Positions 1 through 9,660 of a DNA stretch of 64,000 nucleotides are shown here, in pieces. The notes beneath the pieces were generated by a model. That model did no database searches, was not told the origin of the DNA, and saw only the letters and a list, made by a program, of their open reading frames with translations. Source of the stretch: Limnoperna fortunei (lineage: Eukaryota; Mollusca; Bivalvia; Mytilida; Modiolidae); assembly GCA_944474755.1 (NCBI GenBank), contig OX104119.1, forward strand, positions 2,157,075 through 2,221,074, written 5' to 3'. Each line of letters begins with the position of its first letter. Position 1 is the stretch's first letter. The position numbers and the translations under genes were made by a program.

Positions 1-951
1 CCATACAAACATCATGACTGACGAGGAGTACCAGACAAGCAAAAAAGTTGGCAAAAAACATCAGTGTCCAATTAATAGTTGAAAAGCCTCAACTGTACAT
101 ATTTGGACAATCAGGTATACAATATGACTAATAAAATATATATTTTATAATACATGTATAAACATAATATAATAACCATAAGCCATGTAAATATATATTC
201 TAATATAAATTCTTTCCGACAGACGAGAAGTGATGCCATAATCTGGCCCTATACAACTAACATATTTTAATGGCTAAAAAGTTTTAACATTAGATATATC
301 TTTCTCTTGGACAAGAAACCAAAAATTGTCAACTGCATAAAAATATAAAAATGATGACATTGCATAAAAATAATAAAATGCACGTTTAAAACTCCAGCTA
401 TCAGCATTCACAACAGTTCATGTTGCATAAAGGGCAGACGTTTGTGTTTAACTCTACCATCCACATAGTATTTACATATATAAACAATTTTTGATCCCCC
501 ACCCCACTCTGGTGAGCATGGGAATAAAATACAAATTCCTTAATACATGTATACAAAATTCCATGCATTGTGTGGATCTAATATATGGTTTGTATTTTAC
601 TATATTCATTCTTCGGTACATTAAAAGGTTGAACTATGTTAACTTGCAAATGAATAAATCTCTTAAAAAATAAAGAATTAATATTATCAACACACAACAG
701 TTGAATTGATAAAATTTCTTTGTAAATATATTCTCATTGTACAATTTCAAATCCTATAAAAATTGGATAAAAAACTGTCTTACAAAATTTAGGCTTTGTA
801 TGTAACAAAGTAAATAAAACATACAACATATGTACTGCCACTAACAAAACATACTGAATTATAACATTACATAAATAGAATTTGAGTGTTTTTGATTGGT
901 CTAAAAACAACTTTTGGGTCAAGTTTGAACACAACAGTACTAAAATTACAT
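1..951. other. AT-rich intergenic or intronic DNA, no gene seen
   Basis: Very AT-rich sequence with short open frames on both strands (for example 491-673 plus and 734-934 minus). None has a coding-like composition, a recognisable domain or paired splice signals. TACATGTA occurs at 151 and 544. I see no RNA gene or structured element here until the hairpin starting at 952. Confidence 0.6.
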
Positions 952-1059
952 AAAAACAGGCATCAACTGGTCACAACCAGGTCAATATTAGATTCAGCTT
1001 GACTACTGTGCAGCAGAATCCAATATTGACCTGGTTTTTACCAGTTTAAGCCTGTTTTT
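952..1059. repeat. Hairpin-forming inverted repeat, 38-bp arms
   Basis: The arms 952-989 and 1022-1059 are near-perfect reverse complements. Both begin, read outward-in, with AAAAACAGGC and contain ACCAGGTCAATATT next to the loop, and only about five positions differ. The loop is 32 bp. This shape fits a miniature inverted-repeat element or a precursor-like hairpin RNA; the sequence alone does not separate them. No coding frame or flanking duplication is obvious. Confidence 0.7.
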
Positions 1060-1215
1060 CATAGCTGTTCCAACACAACTATAATTTCAATTTTAGTGGT
1101 CATTTAATCATCTGTTATAATAAAATACAAAAATGTATACTGCTAAGAAATGTAAGAATAAAATAACTGATTTTTTATACTCTTTTCCATACTAGTAATT
1201 GAAATCTGAAATACT

Positions 1216-1320
1216 GACTGATATACGGTTGCTATCAGGATTTCTCAGCCCTCAAAAACGTTTATTCAATATTACATTTTCTCTGGCTGATATATCCTGA
1301 TAACGACCTATATCAAAGTC
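1216..1320. repeat. Second imperfect inverted repeat, about 35-bp arms
   Basis: Segment 1216-1250 pairs with 1285-1320. Shared blocks include GATATA, TATCAGGAT and TCAGCC, with a 2-base bulge near the outer end and a 34-bp loop. It differs in sequence from the hairpin at 952-1059 but has the same size and architecture, so two small foldback elements lie within 400 bp. It is probably a degraded MITE. Confidence 0.55.
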
Positions 1321-1653
1321 ATTAATTGTATACTATAACTAATATTTAGAAATTTGATACTAGTAGAATGCACAATCTTAGGCCATAATAAAAAAAAAAT
1401 CTTACTCCGATTTCTGTCCACCCATATTTTTTAAATTTCTAAAATCATTTTTGAAAAGATACTGTCCATGTTAACTCAGGATATATCTCGTATCCAATCT
1501 GAATTCAGTTCTGTGATAATCAATTTACAGGCAACTTTAGATTCAGATTTATAAAAGGAAAACATGGTCTTTGCCATTATTCCCTGTAAAAATGACCCAA
1601 AACTAAAAAAATATAATGCACCCCTTCCCCAAATTAGAGAATTTTAAGTTATT

Positions 1654-2755
1654 ATGGCCTTCCATATTGGCATCTACTCAGCAGCTGAAATGAATCTTGA
1701 CACTTACGAGATAATGTCATGTGAACCCCTACATGATATTTGTAATTTTGTGCAAAACATCATAACTGAACTTCCATACCATGTAGCCAACAGGCAGGCA
1801 ACAACCGAATTAGAGAAGTTCTGCTCCAGTACCATCTGAGATAAAACCAAATAAAGGGATCAGACGCCAGGCTTTTCGCAATTAAATTGGCCAAATTTAT
1901 TGGAAATTTGCATGAATAAAACAAGGTTTCAACAGACGTCAAAGATTTGATTTATGCCCTGGTCGAAATTATTAACATCGCATACAGTTCTGAGGACAAG
2001 AGATCACCAAAACAAATTCTTCGTCTTTACAATCTTACTTTTCTTTTTGGCATCTTAACCAAATCTGTAATAGGAACACCGATCACAATGACTTCCCGGA
2101 AACTGTATGGTAATCACTTTCACAGTCTTGTCACTCACCTACCAGAAATTTACCGAATTATTAACACCAAATCCATATTAATGGAACAGGAAGAAAGATC
2201 ATTTGGGAACTTTCACTAGCAGAAACAACAACTAACAGAAAACCTGGCTGGATTATAGATCAATCCATTCTACGTTACAATGCTCAACAATCCAATGATA
2301 ACCATACTAATTCTTTCACCAAGCAAGACTCTATTATAAGCTGACAAGCTAAATTGCTACCACAACGTGCTAACACCATCATCTCCCAAAAAATGCTACA
2401 GGAAAAGTCATCCGTTCTTCAAGCTCATTTATCAAGGATTGCAGATTTTCTTCTTCCAGGATGCAATATTTGGTGGCACTTCGATGGCGAAAATGTTGTT
2501 TTTCATGATAGTATACAGGAGCCAAGTTCCAGACCAGATGGACCTTTCCTTTCAAACTTCCGTTCAACTACCCTGAAAAAAGAAATATCTAAAATAAACA
2601 TTCTTTGGGAACAGTGTCTTGACCATATCAAGGACAATAAACATGAACTACCAATTTCAAAATTAAAGATAATGAAGAATGGAAAACTGGTTTTCTTACA
2701 CATACAGCATAAATTGGGTAAAATAACTAAATACCAGAAATTAAAGAAACTATAA
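1654..2755 (+). pseudogene. Broken transposon-type protein gene (family not identified)
   Basis: Protein-like sequence continues across three reading frames: 1654-1836, about 1838-1940 with frame changes, 1947-2216, and 2354-2752. Stops lie between the pieces, so this is a decayed gene and not intact exons. Readable stretches include LHDICNFVQNII, RSPKQILRLYNLTFLFGI, KLYGNHFHSLVTHLPEIYR, MEQEERSFGNFH and DGPFLSNFRSTTLKKEI. From general familiarity these resemble a repeated protein of invertebrate transposable elements, but I cannot name the superfamily. Only the first block starts with ATG. There are no splice signals at the frame changes, which supports frameshift decay. No terminal repeats were found around it. 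Confidence 0.5.
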
Positions 2756-2923
2756 ACTAAGAGTCTGTGAAAAACAAATATAGAACATTTACTACGAGAT
2801 CACTTTTTTCACAAGAGGTCTTTCAAATATAGATGACTAGTTGTTTTTTTAACTTGGCTATCAAAATATAAGAAATTTTCAATAAATAGTTTGGTATACT
2901 TTATCAGCATATTTTGTACTCAC

Positions 2924-2965
2924 ATTTCTCTGTGGATGTTTTTACACCGTTATTCTTCATTCCTT
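2924..2965 (-). CDS. Candidate short internal exon (unknown gene)
   Basis: On the minus strand a long pyrimidine run ending AATTCCAG (acceptor, AG at 2966-2967) is followed by 42 bp and then the donor GTGAGT (2918-2923). Only one frame is open, reading GMKNNGVKTSTEK, with phase-1 introns on both sides. The splice signals are stronger than the coding signal. It could be an exon of the same minus-strand gene as 4580-4655, but that exon ends in phase 0, so at least one further exon would be needed between them. Product unknown. Confidence 0.3.
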
Positions 2966-3260
2966 CTGGAATTAAAAAAAAAACAACATAAATGTTAATA
3001 CAACTCAGAAGCTGTAAGACATAACATAGTTTATATTTATTTGCAGAAGACCCATTATCAGAAAATTCCAGCCAGGCATCAGATCCCATCATTCCTGGTG
3101 CGTTTCAAATTTAATGATGTACATTAAAAACAATGTAAAAAAGTAGTGTATGCATTTTCATAACCAAGTCAGCAAATGAGAATAAGATATATATGTAAAT
3201 GGTTGGGAAACCAATTGAAAAAGTAGTTTATTACAGGGCTCGACAATAACTTTTTTAAAA

Positions 3261-3280
3261 ACTTGTCCCTTCGGACAAGT
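3261..3280. repeat. Perfect 8-bp stem with 4-bp loop inside a repeat scrap
   Basis: ACTTGTCC and GGACAAGT pair perfectly around a CTTC loop. The preceding AGGGCTCGACAATAAC text looks like the edge of a dispersed repeat, from memory of mollusc genomes. Related scraps containing GGGCTAGTG or CTAGCCC with CCCTCA lie near 5150-5180 and 6130-6170. Confidence 0.4.
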
Positions 3281-3346
3281 AACTTTCAGACTTGGAAAAA
3301 GTGATCAACAGCATTTTATCAATACTGTATGCTGAATAAAGTGCAA

Positions 3347-3810
3347 GTCAAGACTTGAAACTATGTCCTGCTGTACTTCATATAGCCACATACATGTAGT
3401 ATAAACAAAGCACAAGAAATCATAAACAAAATTTGGAAAGAAAGTTTACTGACTGATGTGTTTACAATTAAATCGGTCCAGGAATGTCTGCCTATACAAA
3501 TACATGTATATCTTAAGACGTGCATTTTTTTAATACACAGGATTTTAATAGGCAATGAATAATGTAGTTCTTGAAAGTCAAGACTTGAAAATATGAGCTG
3601 CTGTACTTGATATGGCCACATAATATAAACAAAGCACAAGAAGTCATAAACAAAAATTCGGAAAGAAAGTTTACTGACTGATGCTTTGTGTTCACAATTA
3701 AATTGGTCCAGGAATGTCTGCCTATACAAATACATGTATATCCTAAGACGAGCATGCATTGTTTTAATACACAGGATTCTAATAGGCAATGAATAATGTA
3801 GTTCTGGAAA
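3347..3810. repeat. Two-copy tandem duplication, period 230 bp
   Basis: Copy 1 (3347-3576) and copy 2 (3577-3810) both begin GTCAAGACTTGAAA and end in GTAGTTCT(T/G)GAAA. Shared landmarks are ATAAACAAAGCACAAGAA, GTTTACTGACTGATG, GGAATGTCTGCCTATAC and TACATGTATATC. They differ by scattered substitutions and small indels, so the duplication is old. The minus-strand open frames over it (3361-3845) are simply the same peptide-like text read twice and have no other coding support. Confidence 0.85.
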
Positions 3811-4579
3811 GTCAATCCATGTAAAAATATTGGGCACATGGACATTATTTATTTCAAGTTTCAGAAGTTAATTAAAATATCAGCATACTACATGTATATT
3901 CTAAACTAAAGCTTTTCTTTGTAATGCACAATTACTAGTGAAACTTGCACTTAATGAAGGTTTGGTTCAATTGGCACCAATTTAAAAAAGAAACTTCAGA
4001 TTTTCTTTTACATGTACAAGTACATGCTTACTAGTATTAATGTATTATTAAGAGTAGTTTAAGAAGAAAAGACATCCATTTTCTGACATTTAACCTGTCT
4101 TTTGCACTGAATACAACAAGCTTATTGCCAAGTAATGTTTTAATGCAGCCTAACCTGGACTGATTAAAATTGTGTGGTGGGAGGTGGGGAATGCAGCCAA
4201 AATATAAAAAATTTTGCCAGTCACAAGCCTGGAAGAAAAAGCTACACTAATACAGAGAAAAGGTTACACTACAGCATAGTTTCTGTTTGCTCTTTCTACA
4301 ATTTGCAAAAGCAGCTTTTACCAAATTATAGTTTAAATAAGTAAAATACATTCAAATAGTACAGTCTGAATTGTACCTTTCAATAGATAAAAACAGATTT
4401 TAGTAATGTGGCTTTTAAATGCAGAGTGACCACAAGTTAACCTAGCTCGTATTCATTTAGAGAACAAGAGTTCATAAAAAAGTCTCAGAAATCAGAATCC
4501 TACTGCATAAACTGAAAACTTTTGTTTGTGATGTCTTGAAATACCATGCAACATAAAAATTGTTTTCTGAATCACTTAC

Positions 4580-4655
4580 ATATAAAATACCAGAATCCAT
4601 CATCAACTGGTCTTCATATTCAAAATCTGTTTTGAACTGGTTTAAACATCCAACA
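4580..4655 (-). CDS. Candidate internal exon of an unidentified minus-strand gene
   Basis: Minus-strand pyrimidine tract TTTCCTTTTTTTTCATCTAG (AG at 4656-4657) precedes 76 bp of open sequence. This is followed by the consensus donor GTAAGT (4574-4579). The frame reads VGCLNQFKTDFEYED then QLMMDSGILY: acidic, with varied amino acids, unlike the surrounding AT-rich shadow frames. The upstream intron phase is 2 and the downstream phase is 0. Both splice sites are close to consensus, making this the best exon candidate in the first 8 kb. I do not recognise the protein. It would fit a gene whose start lies near 8.4 kb on the same strand (inference). Confidence 0.42.
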
Positions 4656-6428
4656 CTAGATGAAAAAAAAGGAAACACTATTATCACCAGATGATATGTA
4701 CATGTATAGTATACATTACTTTCAAATCTGTCCCATTTACTAGACCCATTATTTTAAAAATGTACAATCTGCCTGAATGACTGAATTGATGTTAGATGTA
4801 CATGTAATTTACACTCTTATATGAATACGATTCGAAAATGTTTGTTCTAAGCTTGAATGATGAATCAGAATTTTAAAAATATTAATAATTGTGGTGCCAG
4901 CTACATTAAAAAAAACATTCTACGAAAGACAAAAATTTTGCACTTTTATTGCAACACGTCCACCGGTTTTATTGCCTAATACACTGATCACTTGGTCTTC
5001 ACTGTATAAATATTAAATTCATTATTTGATTTTTTTAAGAACCATTTAAAAGTATACTGAATCTAATTAATGACCAAATCATCAGGCCCTCTAGCAACCC
5101 AGTACGAGTACAGGGTTGGACACTATCTTTTAAAGTGAAAGTCTACAGGGCTAGTGTCTTGTAAAAATAAATAGCCCTCAGCAAGATTAACTACCAACCA
5201 GGGGCCACGTTTTCATATTGTTTACAGTCGTATTTTCACAATATGCTTAATGTACAAAGTCAGGGATGACGCTACTATAGTATTTGGGGTCGCCAGGCGG
5301 CCCCATTCCCCAATGGTTGAAAACACCAATTACAGAAATCGTAAATTAAAAATCCGGATGTTTTCGGGTCCGTTTCCGGTAACGTTTTTCCGATTTATTA
5401 CCGGAAGTTCTAAGGAAGATACTTCCGTTTTGCACCGCATGGGTTCTTTCAGTCTTGTCTTCTTTAAGTCTGATGCTGTCAAGTTTCGTGCTTTGTGATT
5501 TGAATACTATTATATGTTGTTTGTTTTCTAAATAAAAATGAGTTATTTTAGAAATAAAACTAATATGTATTTCAATTTGATGTTTTGATTTGTTGCGTTT
5601 GATACGGAATGTTGTTGGGTTTAGACTTTTTGGAAATTTCGAAATTTCATGGCATAACTCCTATGCCTTATTGTTCCAGTGAGGTTTATATCGTGTAATA
5701 TTATGGCTGAGTTGTTCTTTTGTCAGACTTATGATCATTACAATGCAGCTGAGTAGTTGTACATATTAGTGTCAGAAATTAAGTATAAAAAAACAAGGAT
5801 TTCCTCAAGTTTGAACTTTAAATAATGATTTTTCCCAATGCACTGCTTTTACGCACAAAATTTCCCAATTTGTGCATTGGGGGACACGTTTCAAAAAGTC
5901 TAAAATCATTCCTGAAAGTAAAATTCAGATTGGAACAAGCTTTAACTGTTTTATATTGTTAATGGTGCGTAAACACGATAAGCGAGACACAGTGACAAAA
6001 TTACGAATATTTCTTACCAAAATGGGAAAATTTCAAATTGGACATAGGGTAAAAATTCATATATACAGGTTAAATTAAACATCGCTTTTTAATTGAAACA
6101 AAGCAGAGTCGGACAGCAACTTGCAAAACCACTAGCCCATCTCAGGTACTGTAACTATCAACTAGCCCTCAAATGATTAAAAATGTTTTAAATGTACCAC
6201 AACATTACTTACACAATACATCTTGAGTACTGTTTGTTTTTGTTTGTCAAAAAAGGTCATTTTTTTAGTAATTTAAGTGATTAAACAATGTTTAATTACC
6301 AAAATTTGAACAAAAATATACTGGTCACATATAAAACAATACCATACTAAGTATTTAAACAAAAAAATTGCAGCCAATGATTGGAACCAATAAAGGCAAT
6401 GATATGCATGGATGTATACAGAAGGATT

Positions 6429-6545
6429 TCAGGGGCTGCTCTGGCTTCTAACAAGCTGGCGCCAAAAAAATCGCCAACTGCAATTTTCCGTCGCCTGTTT
6501 TGTAAAAGTGTCGCCATATTAGAAATCGCTAGATCACTATATGAC
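6429..6545 (+). repeat. Dispersed repeat fragment (TGGCGCC/TCGCCA family), copy 1
   Basis: The GC-rich island contains AGGGGCTGCTCTGGCTTC, TGGCGCCAAAAAAATCGCCA and several further TCGCC steps. Its start resembles the reverse complement of 7280-7306 (AGGGGCCGCGCTGGGCTTC). The 20-mer starting TGGCGCC also occurs, same strand, near 7208. Shared words in both orientations indicate a transposon-derived repeat and not a gene. The minus-strand frame over it (6347-6574) is a shadow. Confidence 0.5.
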
Positions 6546-7199
6546 ACGGCGAAATTGTTTAACATGTGTGACATATTCTGTAACGTCGGACGAAATCCAA
6601 GTTTGCCGGACTCTTAATTCAATTTTTCAAAAGTTTGGTCTCGAGAAGCCCTTACACTAAATGTATTTGAATCATGAAAAGATGTGCGAGTGATTTCTTG
6701 TTGGCAGAAAACCAAAATTTTACAGTAATTTATTAGAAACATCTATTCCCGTGAATGAACATAAAACCGGAAATACTGAAAATGGAACTACGCATGTGTA
6801 AGAGTTTTCTAATTACGAAATTAAGACGGACATCCGGTCCGGAAATCGCTCAACAACGACGTCAGTTTTCATACCTGTATTTTATTAATTACATTTTTAT
6901 AAAAAAAATATTACTACAAAAATATGTTTGTTTTGTTTTTTTTTTATAAATTAATTAACAGCATCAATTGTTTTATTACACGTCTACTCAAATGTGATGC
7001 CGGTAAAGCTGCTTTTCATCAGACAACTTTGTTGATTCATTTATTGCCGATTTCCGTTTAATAACTCCAAATAACACACATGTCACTGGATACTACACAA
7101 TACACGTGTATTTACGACCATAGAAGCCGACAAAGGATCTTTAATGATGCAATCGCCGATTACTGATAAATTTAAAACGTGCATGCATCGTTTAACACT

Positions 7200-7330
7200 A
7201 TAAAACATTGGCGCCAAAAAAATCGCCAGACACAATATTTTGTCGCCAAATGAAAAAAAAATCGCAATTGGCGACATTGGCGAAGCCCAGCGCGGCCCCT
7301 GGCCGATTTTAATCTTCAACCACTGGGACC
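7200..7330 (-). repeat. Dispersed repeat fragment, copy 2, with link to 5290
   Basis: The 7207-7226 TGGCGCC block and the CAGCGCGGCCCCTGGCCGAT block at about 7290-7309 match the copy at 6429-6545. The right edge (ATCTTCAACCACTGGGACC) resembles, inverted, the CCCCAATGGTTGAAAACACC text near 5310. So three damaged pieces of one element family lie within 2 kb. The exact ends cannot be set by eye. Confidence 0.45.
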
Positions 7331-7426
7331 ATGCTGTGTGGGTTCACAGTGCTCAACTCAAAGCAGAGCTACATAGCGTGTTTGCCGGCTAGGTGGCAGA
7401 TAACTTTAAGGGATGCTGCCTTCACA

Positions 7427-7451
7427 GTGTGTGTGTGTGGGGGGGGTGTAG
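7427..7451 (+). repeat. Microsatellite: (GT)6 then G8
   Basis: Six GT units run straight into eight G residues, followed by TGTAGGG. A simple-sequence tract of this size is common in animal genomes; it could be polymorphic in length. Confidence 0.85.
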
Positions 7452-8046
7452 GGTATAAACCTGAAAGCCTAACCACGGACCACACTGGGTTACATGTTTG
7501 GCCACACTCCTTCCTTTAGAACCTCCTCTTTTTTTTAGATGTTGACAAGAGCATGTCTGTCATAGGCACTACAAAAGGCTATCTTTTCGCCCAGGCATAG
7601 ACTACCCATTACCTTATAATTTTCCATTGGCTTTCTATATTTTTACCCCTTTGGTGCATTTTCCCCTAATTGTTTTATTGTTTGCTAAATTGTCCTTGTC
7701 CTGAATATTGCCAGGGACAGACCATACTATTATAAAATGTCCCTGATATATGATATAGCCGAGACCTATAAACATCCAATCAATCAGTTCAACCACGTGT
7801 TGTGCTGAATTGTTTCTAATTAAGTCTGTAGTAAACTTATTTCGGGAGAGACATAACATCAATATGACAATAAATGAAATAATTTCATGAAAGTCATTGA
7901 TTTCATTTACGAATAAGTCAAATATTTTTTTTTTATATACCACGTGCTCCGTCCAATGGTGAATCGAATATTTTAAATTCTACAAAATCTAAACAGTGTG
8001 TGTTGTTTTTGTTTGCTGGAAAATAAAATAAGTAAATCAAACTTAC

Positions 8047-8187
8047 CAAATTTTGAATATAATTTGCGGCAACTTCTTTACAGCTATGGAAAACAACTAA
8101 TATTCTGTGGTTAATTAGGACAGGTGCTCTCTCGGCTGTGGTTAAGCTTCTCGGGGACGTTGAAAAGTAAAGCTCGATGTTGATTGG
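8047..8187 (-). CDS. Candidate second exon of a minus-strand gene
   Basis: On the minus strand, CCACTGATCAG (AG at 8188-8189) is followed by 47 open codons and then the consensus donor GTAAGT (8041-8046). The frame begins PINIELYFSTSPRSLTTAER and ends HSCKEVAANYIQNL, balanced in composition unlike random AT-rich frames. Both borders are phase 0, which fits the proposed 36-nt first exon at 8350-8385. The acceptor pyrimidine tract is weak, and the open frame extends further 5' without an ATG, so the exon start is uncertain. The next possible exon text (about 7933-8013) is not in a compatible frame. Product unknown. It could instead be a non-coding first exon or chance. Confidence 0.3.
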
Positions 8188-8349
8188 CTGATCAGTGGCA
8201 GTTGTTGAAGCGGTAATTTTTAACAAAGTTACGTTCAAAAACACCGTTTTATTAAAAATAAATACAGATTTTTACATTTTATACACTATTTCATCATATA
8301 GCAACATTCTTTTCTGATGGGTTTCTTGGAAAATTCAGAATTGCTTCAC

Positions 8350-8385
8350 ATTTAACATAGACGCTGAGTTGATCGTAGCCGCCAT
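8350..8385 (-). CDS. Candidate first coding exon, ATGGCGGC start
   Basis: The minus-strand text GACATGGCGGCTACG gives a start codon with a purine at -3 and G at +4. The frame runs MAATINSASMLN and then meets a possible donor GTGAAG (8344-8349); reading through reaches a stop four codons later. A TATA-like box lies about 90 bp upstream. ATGGCGGC is also the core of the YY1 binding site, common at animal promoters and start codons, so the match may reflect regulation as much as coding. The opposite strand has GCCGCCATG here, but its frame closes after seven codons. Confidence 0.3.
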
Positions 8386-8467
8386 GTCATGCATAATAAT
8401 GAGTTGAATACACGGTTATCTCCCATTGAAACAAATCGCGAAAACAGCCTTAACATACCCGCGTTGA

Positions 8468-8482
8468 AAACATTTATATAAA
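8468..8482 (-). promoter_or_regulatory. TATA-like box of a putative minus-strand promoter
   Basis: The minus strand reads CCGCTTTATATAAATG, a good TATA box, about 90 bp before the candidate ATG at 8385. That would put transcription start near 8440 and leave a 5' leader of about 55 nt. In this AT-rich DNA such a box is weak evidence alone; the pairing with a GC-richer start-codon region is what makes it worth recording. CCAAT-type text (ATTGG on plus) at about 8183-8187 lies downstream and is probably not part of it. Confidence 0.25.
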
Positions 8483-8958
8483 GCGGATAAATGACGGATG
8501 GAAAGTGATGTCAAGAGCTCACCCTGATTTTCAATCAAGTGAACAAAAAACCTTTTTTTAATTATATTAATAAAGCTGCTCAATGAACCATAAGAAATAG
8601 ATACTAACTAAACATTTGCAATTCAAATAAACAGTTGATTGAACTTATTTCTGTATTCAAACAGATAACTGAGAAAGCTGAAATCTTACCACAACTCTAA
8701 TAAAACTGTTAATTTATTATGAAGTAAAAGGATGCTTCATCTTAGATCAATGACTTATTGATGGAATGTTAGTTTTTAACATCCAGTGAACAATATGCGA
8801 GCTATATTCACGATGAAAACAAGTTAGAACACAATAAATTAACAAGGACAAGGTTTGTACTAACGAGAACTAATTTTTGACTTTTACTAATATTGGGTAG
8901 TGACAGAGAATTCAGTGCAAACATATAATAATGCAACCGTACATACATGATGGCATAC

Positions 8959-9657
8959 CTGCATCACCTTGACAGTTTCCATCAAATTTATTTGATACTG
9001 TCGTTGGATTGTTTCATCTAAAGGACGTACTGCAGCATCATTCAACTTCTGTTTAAATTCAGGTTCCCTACCTTGTGCCTTTGCTAGTACCATAATAGAC
9101 TTTTCTATGTGTGCTTTGTTTATCTGGTAATCATGATCTGAAATCTTTCCTTCAGTAGCATGTCCATATGACTCGTTCCTAAACTTTATCAACTCATCAA
9201 CTGCTAGGCGTTCAGAAGATCCATAAGGAATAATGGTTGTAAAATTCAATAAGAAACATCTTGTTAGTGTCAGATCCAACTGATTATAACTTATATTGGG
9301 GTTGGCAGGACAACAACAGTGCTTTGTCTGACTGTTCTGCTTATGTCCTGGTAACTTGACTGTAGTATCTAGCAGGATGTCCAGTTGAGCAGGATTGAGG
9401 ATTCTATTAATATTTCGGAAGACTGGCGTTGTGCTACCTGGAGGACACATACAACAAGATTTTTTGTTATAGCACAAGTGATATATCTCATGTTGTTTTG
9501 CTCGTATGAGTTGCAACAGGGTAATTCCTTGTTTTGTCAAGTCATAACATAGTAATCCTGTAAGTGATTCATTAGTGTGATCCACTATTAAAGTTGCCTT
9601 ACGATAAAAATTTTCTCTTTCGGTATTTGTCATACTGCTGTACAGCTGTTACCAAGA
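8959..9657 (-). CDS. DZIP3-like HEPN domain protein, first coding exon (partial gene)
   Basis: This is the clearest gene in the window. The minus-strand acceptor TATATATTTCAG (AG at 9658-9659) is followed by a 24-nt leader with an in-frame TAA. ATG at 9633 is followed by 225 codons, then CAG and the donor GTATGC (8953-8958), phase 0; the open frame beyond the donor is intron. Residues 46-63 carry a His/Cys cluster (HEIYHLC, SCCMCPPG) and 105-108 HCCC, probably metal-binding. Residues 118-160 hold a helical stretch (QLDLTLTRCFLLNF) and the HEPN signature R152-N-E-S-Y-G-H158, matching the R-x(4-6)-H motif of HEPN RNases. Proteins of this type, resembling the N-terminal HEPN region of DZIP3 E3 ligases, are expanded in bivalves and often joined to NACHT, TPR or death-fold modules. 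RNase activity and a role in immunity are inference. Downstream exons should lie at lower coordinates but I cannot connect them. Confidence 0.75.
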
Positions 9658-9660
9658 CTG

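Larger units (their letters stand above)
4740..8040. other. Long stretch with repeat scraps, no supported gene
   Basis: AT-rich DNA with scattered short open frames (for example 5250-5498, 5872-6078, 6755-6949 plus; 7635-7943 minus). None has paired splice sites or a recognisable domain. GC-richer islands at 5280-5345, 6429-6545 and 7200-7320 are related repeat fragments, described separately. A 7634-7943 minus-strand frame has protein-like text (for example NNSAQHVVELIDWMF) but no acceptor, and I left it uncalled. Confidence 0.45.

Noticed and set aside
3047..3097. Plus-strand exon with acceptor TTATTTGCAG and donor GTGCGT
   Set aside because: The borders look fair, but it is only 51 bp, two frames are open, the donor is weak, and neighbouring exon candidates are on the minus strand. 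Kept as a note only.
3361..3845. Two long minus-strand frames (158 and 110 codons)
   Set aside because: They are the 230-bp tandem duplication read in two frames; the repeated peptide text follows from the DNA repeat and there is no coding support.
5250..5498. 82-codon plus frame as a gene
   Set aside because: It starts in a repeat scrap, lacks splice or family support, and its composition follows a local GC-rich patch.
8887..8958. Last 24 codons of the 248-codon HEPN frame
   Set aside because: They lie after a good donor (CAG then GTATGC) at the point where HEPN-like text ends; treated as intron.
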